Below are positions 1-6,693 of a DNA stretch of 12,423 bases, one piece after another. This DNA comes from Pontiellaceae bacterium (GTDB taxonomy: Bacteria; Verrucomicrobiota; Kiritimatiellia; Kiritimatiellales; Pontiellaceae), in the NCBI GenBank assembly GCA_016937035.1, contig JAFGWS010000059.1, forward strand, positions 1-12,423, given 5' to 3'. Position 1 is the stretch's first letter; each line of letters starts with the position of its first letter. The notes under the pieces were generated by a model. It had not been told where the DNA came from and searched no databases. It saw only the letters and a list, made by a program, of their open reading frames with translations. The position numbers were made by a program, and so were the translations under genes.

Positions 1-763
1 AGGTGAGCAGCTTTTGAAAGAGCACGATGGCTTTTAGGGTAGGCGATTCGGTATCGGTGGTCTGGGGCTGCCAGTTGATGAAGGCTTCCGTGTCGGAAAA
101 CACGGGGCTGTCGTCCGTGATCTCGAATGCATCTTCGGCCAAGGCCGCACCCTGTTCTCCGGCCTGATAGAAGTCCAGGGCCTCGTATGCGATAAAATCA
201 TACAGCGTCGGGCGGCAGCTGTCGGGCATCGTTCCTTTTTCAAGCAGGTCGGCAAAGTCCTCGACGGGGGTTTGCTGGAGGATGGCCTCGTTGGCCAGTG
301 CAAGGGTGAACTGTTTATCAATTTCAGCGAGGATGCGGGGCAGATCCCAAGTGGTAAAATCATTGCCGGGGGCTTCCGTGGTTTGGGTGCGCTGTTGGAA
401 ACGCCAGCGGTTTTGCTGGAAATAGCTCCAGTACCAATCGGCCAGAATGGCCTGCATCAGCGGTTTCATTTCAGTTGGCGCGCCTTCGATTTCGGCCTGC
501 AGGCGAATCACCCGCTCCTCCGGTCTGTTGCCTTCAATCTGTCCTTCGTAGGCGATTTTTGTGCAGATCGACTTGATGGCTTCGGCATAGTGCTGTTGTT
601 CGATGGCCTTCGCAAGGATCGGTTCCAGCGCTTCGATGGCTGTTTTGGGCAGTCCTTTGTCGCGGGCCTCATAGACCTCCGCCCAGTCTCCCCATGTATT
701 CTGCGCCAATAGAATTCCTCCGCACACCAGCCAAAGCACTTGTTTAACAGCATTCATTTTCAT
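1..763 (-). CDS. Alpha-2-macroglobulin-like exported protein, N-terminal part (cut by window edge)
   Basis: The reading frame is open from the start codon to base 1, giving 254 codons of a longer gene. Residues 1-25 look like a signal peptide: Lys at 2 and 7, a hydrophobic core (VLWLVCGGILLA), and likely cleavage after NTWG. The mature part is helical and matches, as I remember it, the N-terminal region of large bacterial alpha-2-macroglobulin-family proteins. The recognisable blocks are ADWYWSYFQQNRWRF (108-122), TTWDLPRI (137-144) and RPTLYDFIAYEALDFY (184-199). Family members are usually well over 1500 residues and act as envelope-anchored protease traps. The bait region and any thioester would lie outside the window. 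A second in-frame ATG at 793 has AAAGGAG four bases upstream and would add ten residues. I prefer 763, which has GGGAG six bases upstream and gives a normal signal peptide. The family call rests on remembered motifs. Confidence 0.72.
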   Translation of the reverse strand, partial: MKMNAVKQVLWLVCGGILLAQNTWGDWAEVYEARDKGLPKTAIEALEPILAKAIEQQHYAEAIKSICTKIAYEGQIEGNRPEERVIRLQAEIEGAPTEMKPLMQAILADWYWSYFQQNRWRFQQRTQTTEAPGNDFTTWDLPRILAEIDKQFTLALANEAILQQTPVEDFADLLEKGTMPDSCRPTLYDFIAYEALDFYQAGEQGAALAEDAFEITDDSPVFSDTEAFINWQPQTTDTESPTLKAIVLFQKLLT

Positions 764-887
764 CTTATTCTCCCGCAACAAATTCGTTTTCATGAGACTC
801 CTTTACGAATGTCTTCAATTCGCTCATACGCCGATAATACTTCGGCGGTTGACTACCGGTTGCAAAAAAAGATGGAATCACCGAAGG

Positions 888-960
888 GTTCCATACGAAA
901 GTGGAAGTGTTCGGTCAGCGCCCTAGTTCGCAAACCTAATCCACTGAGTTATACATCTGC
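888..960 (-). pseudogene. Possible decayed tRNA-like sequence
   Basis: Read on the minus strand, bases 952-935 give TATAACTCAGTGGATTAG, close to the D-arm of many bacterial tRNAs. About 30 bases further on comes GCGCTGACCGAACACTTCC, loosely like the variable region and T-arm. The acceptor stem does not pair, the D-stem is imperfect, and the anticodon stem reduces to about three pairs, so it is not a working tRNA. It could also be chance similarity. Confidence 0.22.
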
Positions 961-1086
961 CGAGCCCGGTTTCTAATGTAAAAAGTGCAAGATAAATGAA
1001 ACAGCGGAATTTTCTGCAATTCGCTTGATGAATCTCAATCCGCGTTTCTCAACAAAAACGGACATCTCGCATCATAATCCCTTTGC

Positions 1087-1221
1087 GAGGCGCTGGCGAT
1101 TGTCCCGCAGATATGCGATGCGCTCCAATATGCCCACGACGACGGCATTGTGCGCAGCACGGACACCATTAAATATGAGAATCAGACCGGGACACGCTAT
1201 TCGAAAGGATTCGATTATTAG
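1087..1221 (+). pseudogene. Remnant of a Hanks-type Ser/Thr protein kinase
   Basis: The frame starting at 1087 reads EALAIVPQICDALQYAHDDG followed by IV. This is strikingly like the helix that precedes the catalytic loop (HRDIKPEN) in PVC-type serine/threonine kinases. The loop itself is spoiled: the frame continues as RSTDTIKYEN, where D, I, K, E and N can be lined up with the expected loop if a few bases were gained. The frame meets a TAA just upstream and a TAG at 1219-1221. The ATP-binding lobe, the DFG motif and the rest are missing. After the TAG, a different frame ends in FVHINWIYDANNG and a stop at 1270, which I do not recognise. I read this as a short decayed piece of a plus-strand kinase gene. 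No function is expected. Confidence 0.55.
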
Positions 1222-1328
1222 TTCCGACTTTGTCCATATCAACTGGATTTATGATGCCAATAATGGCTAAACAGTGTGAAGTATGTTGCTCCGTTGGTGG
1301 TTTGTTTCGAGGTATGGCTTTTTTAAGA

Positions 1329-1359
1329 GCTGAGACTTTGGTTTCAGCCCTTTTTGTTT
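1329..1359 (+). terminator. Intrinsic terminator
   Basis: GCTGAGAC and GTTTCAGC form an 8-bp stem (one G-U pair) around a TTTG loop, followed by CCTTTTTGTTT. It points rightward and lies about 60 bases after the last stop of the decayed plus-strand sequence. It probably once served that lost gene. It also insulates the protease gene downstream. Confidence 0.7.
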
Positions 1360-1421
1360 GCCCGGCAAGTCCGGCATTTCGGTTGCCGAAAACGGCGCTT
1401 TACGCTTGTCTTTATCCGCTG

Positions 1422-1458
1422 AAGCTTGGAACGTCTGGGTTTGCAATAGAACAAGCTT
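1422..1458 (+). repeat. Inverted repeat just before the protease start
   Basis: AAGCTTG at 1422-1428 is exactly complementary to CAAGCTT at 1452-1458, with a 23-base loop. The right arm ends five bases before the ATG at 1464, where a ribosome site would be expected, and no clear Shine-Dalgarno is seen. The stem could mask translation initiation, or it could be a chance 7-bp match. Confidence 0.35.
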
Positions 1459-1463
1459 GATTA

Positions 1464-2222
1464 ATGAGACTCAAAAATAACGCCATCCTAATTGGAAAGG
1501 TCGCCGGAATCCCGATTCGGCTGCATATTTCATTGCCGATTGTTGTGCTGATTTTTGCTGGTACTGCCGGAAGTGGTTTTCTGGCGGTAATTGTTCTTTC
1601 GCTTGGTCTGTTTGGCAGTGTTGCGCTACACGAACTCGGACATTCTCTGGTGGCTCAGAAGAAAGGTTCATATATTCACGAGATTGTACTCTATCCATTC
1701 GGTGGTGCTGCGAAAATCGTGAATATTCCAAAGAAGCCGATGGATGAAATATGGGTCGCCTTGGCCGGGCCGGGAGTCAGCTTGGTTTTGGCACTGATTT
1801 TTCAAACCATTCGCACTGATATTACAGGAACTTTATCGGGCATCAATTGGATGCTATTCCTCTTTAATATGCTCCCGGTCTTTCCGATGGACGGCGGGCG
1901 CGTACTACGCGCCTTTCTTTGTACGAAAAAGAGCCGAGTGGAGGCCACCCGTATTGCGGCTGAGGTGGCAAAATATTTCTGTCTGCTGTTTATTGTGGTC
2001 GGTGTTTTTAATGATATCGTACTGATTTTCATCGGCTTCTACATCTACGCCATGGGGCGAAATGAATACCGGCAGGTGCTTTTAGAACATCAGGCCGACC
2101 ACTTCAGCGGATTTCGTGAAAATCATATCGATATCAAGGTCAGTCCGCCGCCGTATGTCTTAAAATCCACGAGGGCAGGGGGCATCACAGACCGGCTGAA
2201 AAAGCGGTTCCGAAAAGAGTAG
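1464..2222 (+). CDS. M50-family site-2 protease, intramembrane zinc metalloprotease
   Basis: This 252-residue membrane protein should cleave other membrane proteins within the bilayer. Zinc-binding HELGH is at 56-60 inside a hydrophobic segment. The second family signature, NMLPVFPMDGG, is at 135-145, where D143 is the expected third zinc ligand. Hydrophobic segments lie near 22-52, 96-113, 127-142 and 170-196. It has the compact core only: no PDZ domain is inserted and no CBS domains follow. A hydrophilic tail (about 200-252) is rich in Arg and Lys at its end. The start fits the family, whose members often begin with a short 'G-IPIRLH' strand (here 16-21), but the ribosome site is poor. The gene stands alone on the plus strand and ends six bases from the converging gene's stop. 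Substrates cannot be told from sequence. Confidence 0.9.
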   Translation: MRLKNNAILIGKVAGIPIRLHISLPIVVLIFAGTAGSGFLAVIVLSLGLFGSVALHELGHSLVAQKKGSYIHEIVLYPFGGAAKIVNIPKKPMDEIWVALAGPGVSLVLALIFQTIRTDITGTLSGINWMLFLFNMLPVFPMDGGRVLRAFLCTKKSRVEATRIAAEVAKYFCLLFIVVGVFNDIVLIFIGFYIYAMGRNEYRQVLLEHQADHFSGFRENHIDIKVSPPPYVLKSTRAGGITDRLKKRFRKE

Positions 2223-2228
2223 ATTCGG

Positions 2229-2546
2229 TCACTTTGGGCTGTTAATCGGTGACGAAGTGAACGGGTTGTCTCTGTCTTCTAATTTTTGGGGCTTAACAAC
2301 GAGATCCCAGATAACGGCATACACTAAAAGTGCAATGATCATGACTATAATAAGCCGCACAATAAAGCGTTGATTTTTTTCTTTGCGATAGAGGTGAAGG
2401 AGACGGCGGAATCCGGAGTTTCTGCTTCGGCGTTTTCGCGGCTGATCGCTGCTGGTAGAGCGCCGTCTTCTCTTGGTGTAGCGCCGTGTGCTCTCTCTTG
2501 AAGCCGGCATGTGTTCTCTATTCTTATATATATCTGTATCCGCCAT
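2229..2546 (-). CDS. Small basic single-pass membrane protein, unknown function
   Basis: I do not recognise this 105-residue protein. Residues 1-60 are strongly basic, with an Arg/Lys cluster at 21-30 (RRYTKRRRRS) and more at 37-42 and 47-60. One membrane segment follows (about 61-84, VRLIIVMIIALLVYAVIWDLVV), then a short polar tail. By the positive-inside rule the N-terminus should be cytoplasmic. The ATG at 2546 is preceded by GGAAAGAG, a weak ribosome site. It lies 61 bases after waaA on the same strand, so the two are probably co-transcribed. That suggests a link to the envelope, but a function would be a guess. The composition looks genuinely protein-like and the single clean membrane helix supports a real gene. 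Confidence 0.7.
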   Translation of the reverse strand: MADTDIYKNREHMPASRESTRRYTKRRRRSTSSDQPRKRRSRNSGFRRLLHLYRKEKNQRFIVRLIIVMIIALLVYAVIWDLVVKPQKLEDRDNPFTSSPINSPK

Positions 2547-2607
2547 ATCTCTTTCCGTTTCAAAAATAGAGCGCTATAGTAGGTGAAGTATTTGTCCTGA
2601 CACAACC

Positions 2608-3894
2608 CTATTTCTCTAAAAGCGCAATCGTACGCTCAATTACGCCGCGATTTTTTTTAATAACCTGAGCCGCTTTCCGGCCCAGTTCAACGCGTTCTGC
2701 GTCGGTCTGGAGCAAACGCTCAATGGTCGTTTCAAGTTCTTTTTCGGAAGTCACCTGAAGAATGGCTTCATGTTGCAGAAGCTCTGTCATCACTGCCGGG
2801 AAGTTTTCCATATTCGGACCAACGATCACGGCCTTGCCCTCCATCGCCGGCTCAATGGGGTTTTGCCCGCCGTGATCGAAGAGACTTTTTCCGACAAAGA
2901 CAATGTCTGCTTGAGAATAAAAATTACGCAGTTCCCCAGTAGTATCCACCAGCAGCACATCCGGAGGTGAGACGGCCTCAAATTCGTTCATTGCACTTCG
3001 TCGTGCAAAAGAGACGTTGTGTGAGTTCAGCAACTCAACAACCTCCGCGCTGCGTTCCATGTGCCGAGGAACTAAAACAAGAAAGAGGGCAGGGTGCTGC
3101 TCGCGCAGTCGAAGATATAGATCCAGTAAGATTGCTTCCTCGCCCCGCCAGGTGGAGCCGCCCAATAAGATCAACGCATTTTCCTGAACTTGGAGTTCGC
3201 GCAAAACGGCCTCGGCAGCGAGTGCACCCTTGGGATTCGGCTCTGCTACGTCAAATTTGGCCGTGCCCATGATATGTACCTGATCCGCTGGCGCACCGAT
3301 ATCAATCATCCGTTCTGCATCCAGTTCGCCCTGTACGCAAATCGGGTGAATGCGCCGGAGTACATCGGCAATCAGTCCGCGCAGTTTATGATAACCTCTG
3401 TGCGATGATGCTGACATTCGTCCGTTTATCAGGGAAATCGGAATACCTTGTTTGTCGGCCATACGGATCAGGTTGGGCCAGAATTCGCCCTCGACCAGAA
3501 CAATCTGCACAGGATTGATGATTCGCAGCACTTTGCGAATGATCACTGGAAGATCCACCGGGAAGTAAAAGAGTACATCGCGCTCGTCGAGTTCCTTTCG
3601 TCCAATCGCGTGCGCTGTTGAAGTGGTGGTGCTGAGGGCAAAAAATGCATCAGGATGTTTTTGTCGGTAGGCGCTGATGAATCGGAGGGCCACGTAAATC
3701 TCGCCCACGCTGACTGCATGTACCCATATCCGCCGATGCTCCCGCAGTCGTGCTTTGGTGTTATACCCGAAATGTCCGATCCGTTGCTCAAAGTGCTGTC
3801 CATATCCGCCGCGTTTCAGCATGCGCGAAATGAATTTCGGCAACATGCAGATAAAGACGACAGGGAAGATCAGATTGTAAAAAAACCAAGACAT
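2608..3894 (-). CDS. waaA: 3-deoxy-D-manno-octulosonic acid (Kdo) transferase
   Basis: WaaA (KdtA, family GT30) transfers Kdo from CMP-Kdo to lipid A precursor at the inner membrane, the first step of LPS core assembly. An N-terminal hydrophobic anchor (SWFFYNLIFPVVFICMLP) is followed by two Rossmann-like GT-B domains. Numbering from a TTG six codons upstream (3912), the signatures are WVHAVSVGE (63-71, with the catalytic Glu at 71), LVEGEFWPN (139-147), VPRH (281-284), GGQNPIEPA (348-356) and GPNMENF (365-371). The length of 428 residues is normal. I chose the ATG at 3894 because it gives the usual family N-terminus. The TTG at 3912 (434 residues) is an alternative, and neither has a strong ribosome site. 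The small membrane protein follows 61 bases downstream. Whether it adds one, two or more Kdo residues cannot be told. Confidence 0.93.
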   Translation of the reverse strand: MSWFFYNLIFPVVFICMLPKFISRMLKRGGYGQHFEQRIGHFGYNTKARLREHRRIWVHAVSVGEIYVALRFISAYRQKHPDAFFALSTTTSTAHAIGRKELDERDVLFYFPVDLPVIIRKVLRIINPVQIVLVEGEFWPNLIRMADKQGIPISLINGRMSASSHRGYHKLRGLIADVLRRIHPICVQGELDAERMIDIGAPADQVHIMGTAKFDVAEPNPKGALAAEAVLRELQVQENALILLGGSTWRGEEAILLDLYLRLREQHPALFLVLVPRHMERSAEVVELLNSHNVSFARRSAMNEFEAVSPPDVLLVDTTGELRNFYSQADIVFVGKSLFDHGGQNPIEPAMEGKAVIVGPNMENFPAVMTELLQHEAILQVTSEKELETTIERLLQTDAERVELGRKAAQVIKKNRGVIERTIALLEK

Positions 3895-3969
3895 CAGAAG
3901 ACGGTATCTCAAAACGGCGTGGAGGCAAAACCAAAAAAAATGAACCTTTGCTGTTTACTCCTGCCGGCA

Positions 3970-3997
3970 GTATTACACCTCCTTACTTTGGTGACAA
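3970..3997 (-). promoter_or_regulatory. Candidate sigma-70-like promoter for waaA
   Basis: Minus-strand TTGTCA (3997-3992) and TAATAC (3975-3970) are separated by 16 bases, giving a leader of roughly 70 bases before the ATG at 3894. The -35 box is good, the -10 box poor. The spacer contains AAGGAGGT, which resembles a ribosome site but has no start codon after it. Confidence 0.33.
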
Positions 3998-4168
3998 TTC
4001 GGTGGAAATTGCTCTTTCAATGGAAATTTTGTTGAGGTCAGTTTTATTTTAATGCAATCCTTCGCGCTCATTTGATCAACAGGCGCTGACACAAACGTTG
4101 CATTATCGTTTTTCTCAATGAACGCGATTGTGCATTGTGATCGGTGTAACCTGTTGAAAAAAAACAGA

Positions 4169-4245
<77 letters not shown>

Positions 4246-4251
4246 GTCTTA

Positions 4252-4292
4252 AAACCTCTCAGGTGTAATCATTTCTGGGGTTTCTTTGTTTT
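4252..4292 (+). terminator. Possible terminator of the tRNA gene
   Basis: AAACCTC (4252-4258) can pair with GGGGTTT (4277-4283), seven pairs including one G-U, followed by CTTTGTTTT. The loop is long (18 bases) and the T-tract is interrupted, so this is a weak call. Confidence 0.33.
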
Positions 4293-4338
4293 CGGGATCA
4301 GTGAAGGACACAGAGAACGAGCTTTCAGCCATCCCTGC

Positions 4339-4366
4339 TTGGATATGAGCAAGTTTCGTGTATAGT
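4339..4366 (+). promoter_or_regulatory. Candidate promoter of the lysA-dapA-dapB cluster
   Basis: TTGGAT (4339-4344) and TATAGT (4361-4366) are 16 bases apart. The -10 box differs from consensus at one base and the -35 is weak. Transcription would begin about 25 bases before the chosen lysA start, leaving room for the ribosome site but not for a riboswitch. No lysine riboswitch is visible. Confidence 0.45.
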
Positions 4367-4396
4367 CCGGCGCAGTATTTTCAGGAGATGATGATT

Positions 4397-5662
4397 ATGT
4401 CAGAAAAGAAATGTCCGCTGAGCAAGGAACAGTTAGAGGTGCTGACGGAGCGTTTTCCGACGCCGTTCCACCTATATGATGAAAACGGAATCCGTGAGAA
4501 TGCGCGCCGACTGAAGGCCGCGTTTGCGTGGAATCCGGGATTTAAGGAATATTTTGCGGTGAAGGCCGCCCCGAATCCGTATCTGATGAAGATTCTGAAG
4601 TCGGAGGGCTTTGGTTCGGATTGTTCGTCGTATCCGGAGCTGCTGCTCTCGGAAAAGGTTGGTGTGCTGGGCGAGAATATTATTTTCACCTCCAACGATA
4701 CGCCGGCGTATGAGTATGCGAAGGCGAAGGAGCTGGGCGCGATTATCAACCTCGATGATATTTCGCATATTGAATTTGTGGAGCAGCAGGTCGGATTGCC
4801 GGAGCTGATTTGCTGTCGCTATAATCCGGGGCCGCTCAAGGCCGGAAATGCGATTATCGGCCATCCGGAAGAGGCGAAATATGGGTTTACCCGTGAGCAG
4901 CTTTTTGAGGGCTATCGCATGCTGCGTGACAAGGGCGTGAAGCGCTTTGGGCTGCATACGATGGTGGCTTCGAATGAGCTGCATGGCGAATATTTTATTG
5001 AAACTGCGCATCTGCTCTTTGACTTAGTGGGCGAGCTTTCCGCTGAGTTGGGGATTGAGTTTGAGTTTATCAATATTGGCGGAGGAATCGGGATTCCGTA
5101 CAAGCCGGAGGACAACGCGGTGGATCTCGAAGCGCTGGGCGAAGGGATCCGAGAACTCTATGAGGAGTTGATTGTGGGGCGGGGCCTCAAGCCGCTGGAT
5201 CTGCGCATGGAGTGCGGACGCATGGTGACGGGTCCGTACGGTTGGCTGGTCAGCCGCGTGCTGCATAAGAAAAATACATACAAGCAGTTTGTGGGGCTCG
5301 ATGCCTGTATGGCGAACCTGATGCGCCCGGCGTTGTATGGCGCGTATCATCACATCACGGTGGCAGGAAAAGAGAATGCTCCGTGCGATTTTGTCTGCGA
5401 TGTGACCGGCTCGCTCTGCGAAAATAATGATAAGTTTGCGATTGATCGCGCCATTCCGCAGGTGCAAATCGGTGACTTGGTGGTGATTCATGATGCCGGT
5501 GCGCACGGTCATGCCATGGGTTTTAACTATAACGCCAAACTGCGCTCGGCTGAGCTGTTGCTGCGCGAAAGCGGTGAGGTGATTCAGGTCCGCCGCGCCG
5601 AAACGGTTGACGACCATTTTGCAACGTTGGATTTTGACGGACTCAAGACGTTTTTGGTTTAA
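4397..5662 (+). CDS. lysA: Diaminopimelate decarboxylase (divergent subfamily)
   Basis: This fold-type III PLP enzyme should convert meso-diaminopimelate to lysine and CO2. The PLP lysine is K56 in FAVKAAPNP (53-61). The phosphate-binding glycine loop is GGGIGIPY (228-235). The C-terminal beta domain carries GSLCENNDKFA (338-348), with C341 and E342 as the active-site pair lent to the partner subunit, and DAGAHGHAMGFNYN (366-379). The length of 421 residues is normal. Two usual LysA signatures differ: the HxGS region reads HTMVAS (187-192) and the EPGR element reads ECGR (272-275). These mark a separate subfamily I recall from PVC and other bacteria, so activity on a related substrate is possible. 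The start at 4397 has AGGAG nine bases upstream. An in-frame GTG at 4358 overlaps the promoter and is rejected. Its position directly before dapA and dapB supports the diaminopimelate role. Confidence 0.88.
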   Translation: MSEKKCPLSKEQLEVLTERFPTPFHLYDENGIRENARRLKAAFAWNPGFKEYFAVKAAPNPYLMKILKSEGFGSDCSSYPELLLSEKVGVLGENIIFTSNDTPAYEYAKAKELGAIINLDDISHIEFVEQQVGLPELICCRYNPGPLKAGNAIIGHPEEAKYGFTREQLFEGYRMLRDKGVKRFGLHTMVASNELHGEYFIETAHLLFDLVGELSAELGIEFEFINIGGGIGIPYKPEDNAVDLEALGEGIRELYEELIVGRGLKPLDLRMECGRMVTGPYGWLVSRVLHKKNTYKQFVGLDACMANLMRPALYGAYHHITVAGKENAPCDFVCDVTGSLCENNDKFAIDRAIPQVQIGDLVVIHDAGAHGHAMGFNYNAKLRSAELLLRESGEVIQVRRAETVDDHFATLDFDGLKTFLV

Positions 5663-5714
5663 CTCGCTGATCTGCGCTGATTTCGCAAAGGATTAGTGTG
5701 GATTCGCGACAATT

Positions 5715-5744
5715 AGAGGGTAGTCTTCTATCCCTCTGAGGAGG
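5715..5744 (+). promoter_or_regulatory. Hairpin abutting the strong dapA ribosome site
   Basis: AGAGGG (5715-5720) pairs with CCCTCT (5732-5737), and TAG (5721-5723) with CTA (5728-5730), with a bulged T and a TCTT loop. One base later comes AGGAGG (5739-5744), seven bases before the dapA ATG. The stem leaves the ribosome site free. It may protect the mRNA end or tune dapA translation. No T-tract follows, so it is not a terminator. Confidence 0.45.
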
Positions 5745-5751
5745 TAGTAAA

Positions 5752-6621
5752 ATGTATTTTAGTGGAGTGTATACCGCATTGGTTACGCCGTTTTCGGCGG
5801 ATGGATCGGTGGATTTTCAAAAGCTTGAAGAGCTGGTCGAATTTAATATCGCCGGGGGTGTTGCGGGCATTGTTCCGGTTGGAACGACCGGTGAATCGCC
5901 AACACTGAACACGAAGGAGCATCTCGAGGTCATTCGGGTGGTAACGGAAAAGGCGGCTGGACGGTGTAAGATTATTGCCGGAACGGGTGCCAATTCCACA
6001 GCGGAAGCGATTGAACTGACGGAGGCAGCGAAGGCGTTCGGCATTGATGGAACGCTGCAGGTGACGCCGTATTATAACAAACCGAACAACATGGGCCTGA
6101 TTCGTCATTTTTCAGCGGTGGCCGATTTAGGGCTCCCGGTGGTCCTTTATAATGTGCCGGGGCGCGCCGCGCGCGAGATTCCGCTGGAAGTTGTTGAAGA
6201 GCTGGCAAAGCATCCGAACATTGTCTCTATCAAGGAGGCGGCAGGATCGGTGGCCCGCGTGACGGAGATTAAGAAGCGGTGCGATATTGAGGTACTTTCG
6301 GGGGATGACTCACTGGCACTTCCGATGATTCGGGAAGGAGCTCTCGGCGTGATTTCGGTGGCGTCGAATCTTATTCCTTCAGAAGTCGTTGCGTTGGTGC
6401 AGGCGGCATTAAGCGGCGATTTTAAGCAGGCACAGTCGCTGAATGATCGATATGCCAAGACCTTTGATGATCTGTTTATCGACACGAATCCAATTCCTAT
6501 TAAAGCCGCTATGGCCATGAAGGGAATGATTGAAGAGGTGTATCGTTTGCCGATGTGTTCAACGACGGATCAGAATAAGGCTGCTCTTCGCACCACGCTG
6601 GAAGCGGCGGGGATTCTATAA
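5752..6621 (+). CDS. dapA: 4-hydroxy-tetrahydrodipicolinate synthase
   Basis: DapA condenses pyruvate with aspartate semialdehyde, the first committed step to diaminopimelate and lysine, in the cytoplasm. The 289-residue TIM-barrel carries all expected residues: GTTGE at 44-48 (T45, T46), Y107 in PYYNKP, Y133 and R138 in LYNVPGR, and the Schiff-base lysine K161 in SIKEA. The tyrosine, arginine and lysine positions coincide with E. coli DapA numbering. NPIPIKAA (246-253) is the usual C-terminal signature. The start is fixed by AGGAGG seven bases upstream, the strongest ribosome site in the window. The gene lies 89 bases after lysA and 72 before dapB. The lysine-inhibition residues were not assessed. 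Confidence 0.97.
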   Translation: MYFSGVYTALVTPFSADGSVDFQKLEELVEFNIAGGVAGIVPVGTTGESPTLNTKEHLEVIRVVTEKAAGRCKIIAGTGANSTAEAIELTEAAKAFGIDGTLQVTPYYNKPNNMGLIRHFSAVADLGLPVVLYNVPGRAAREIPLEVVEELAKHPNIVSIKEAAGSVARVTEIKKRCDIEVLSGDDSLALPMIREGALGVISVASNLIPSEVVALVQAALSGDFKQAQSLNDRYAKTFDDLFIDTNPIPIKAAMAMKGMIEEVYRLPMCSTTDQNKAALRTTLEAAGIL

Positions 6622-6632
6622 ATCTTACTATT

Positions 6633-6670
6633 CCACAGATTTGAGTGCCGAGAATCTGTTTAATCTGTGG
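6633..6670 (+). repeat. 9-bp inverted repeat between dapA and dapB
   Basis: CCACAGATT (6633-6641) and AATCTGTGG (6662-6670) are exact complements around a 20-base loop. The loop holds another copy of AATCTGT (6653-6659). TTTAAAAC follows, too weak a T-tract for a strong terminator. It resembles the short AATCTGTG-type intergenic repeats I recall being dispersed in some PVC genomes. It could weaken dapB expression or stabilise the dapA end of the mRNA. Confidence 0.5.
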
Positions 6671-6693
6671 TTTAAAACTTAACAGGTGGTTTT

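Larger units (their letters stand above)
794..1463. other. Gene-poor stretch with relics
   Basis: No intact gene is visible in these 670 bases. The short open frames lack ribosome sites and recognisable composition. The stretch holds a possible tRNA relic (about 888-960), a kinase-gene fragment (1087-1221), an intrinsic terminator (1329-1359) and a stem that could form just before the next gene (1422-1458). A 6-bp hairpin, CGCCGA/TCGGCG, lies at 829-847 in the leader of the minus-strand gene. No convincing promoter is seen for either flanking gene. Confidence 0.6.

Noticed and set aside
272..712. 146-residue plus-strand open frame
   Set aside because: It lies antisense to the alpha-2-macroglobulin-like gene, has no ribosome site and no recognisable domain. 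The minus frame has a signal peptide and family motifs.
3976..3986. Strong Shine-Dalgarno-like AAGGAGGT on the minus strand upstream of waaA
   Set aside because: No start codon lies at a suitable distance (GTG is followed at once by TAA), and it falls within the spacer of a candidate promoter.
4358..4396. GTG start that would lengthen lysA by 13 residues
   Set aside because: It overlaps the candidate -10 box, whereas the ATG at 4397 has AGGAG at a good distance.
4472..5617. Long minus-strand open frames opposite lysA
   Set aside because: They are antisense shadows of a gene with clear catalytic motifs, and their translations show no family features.
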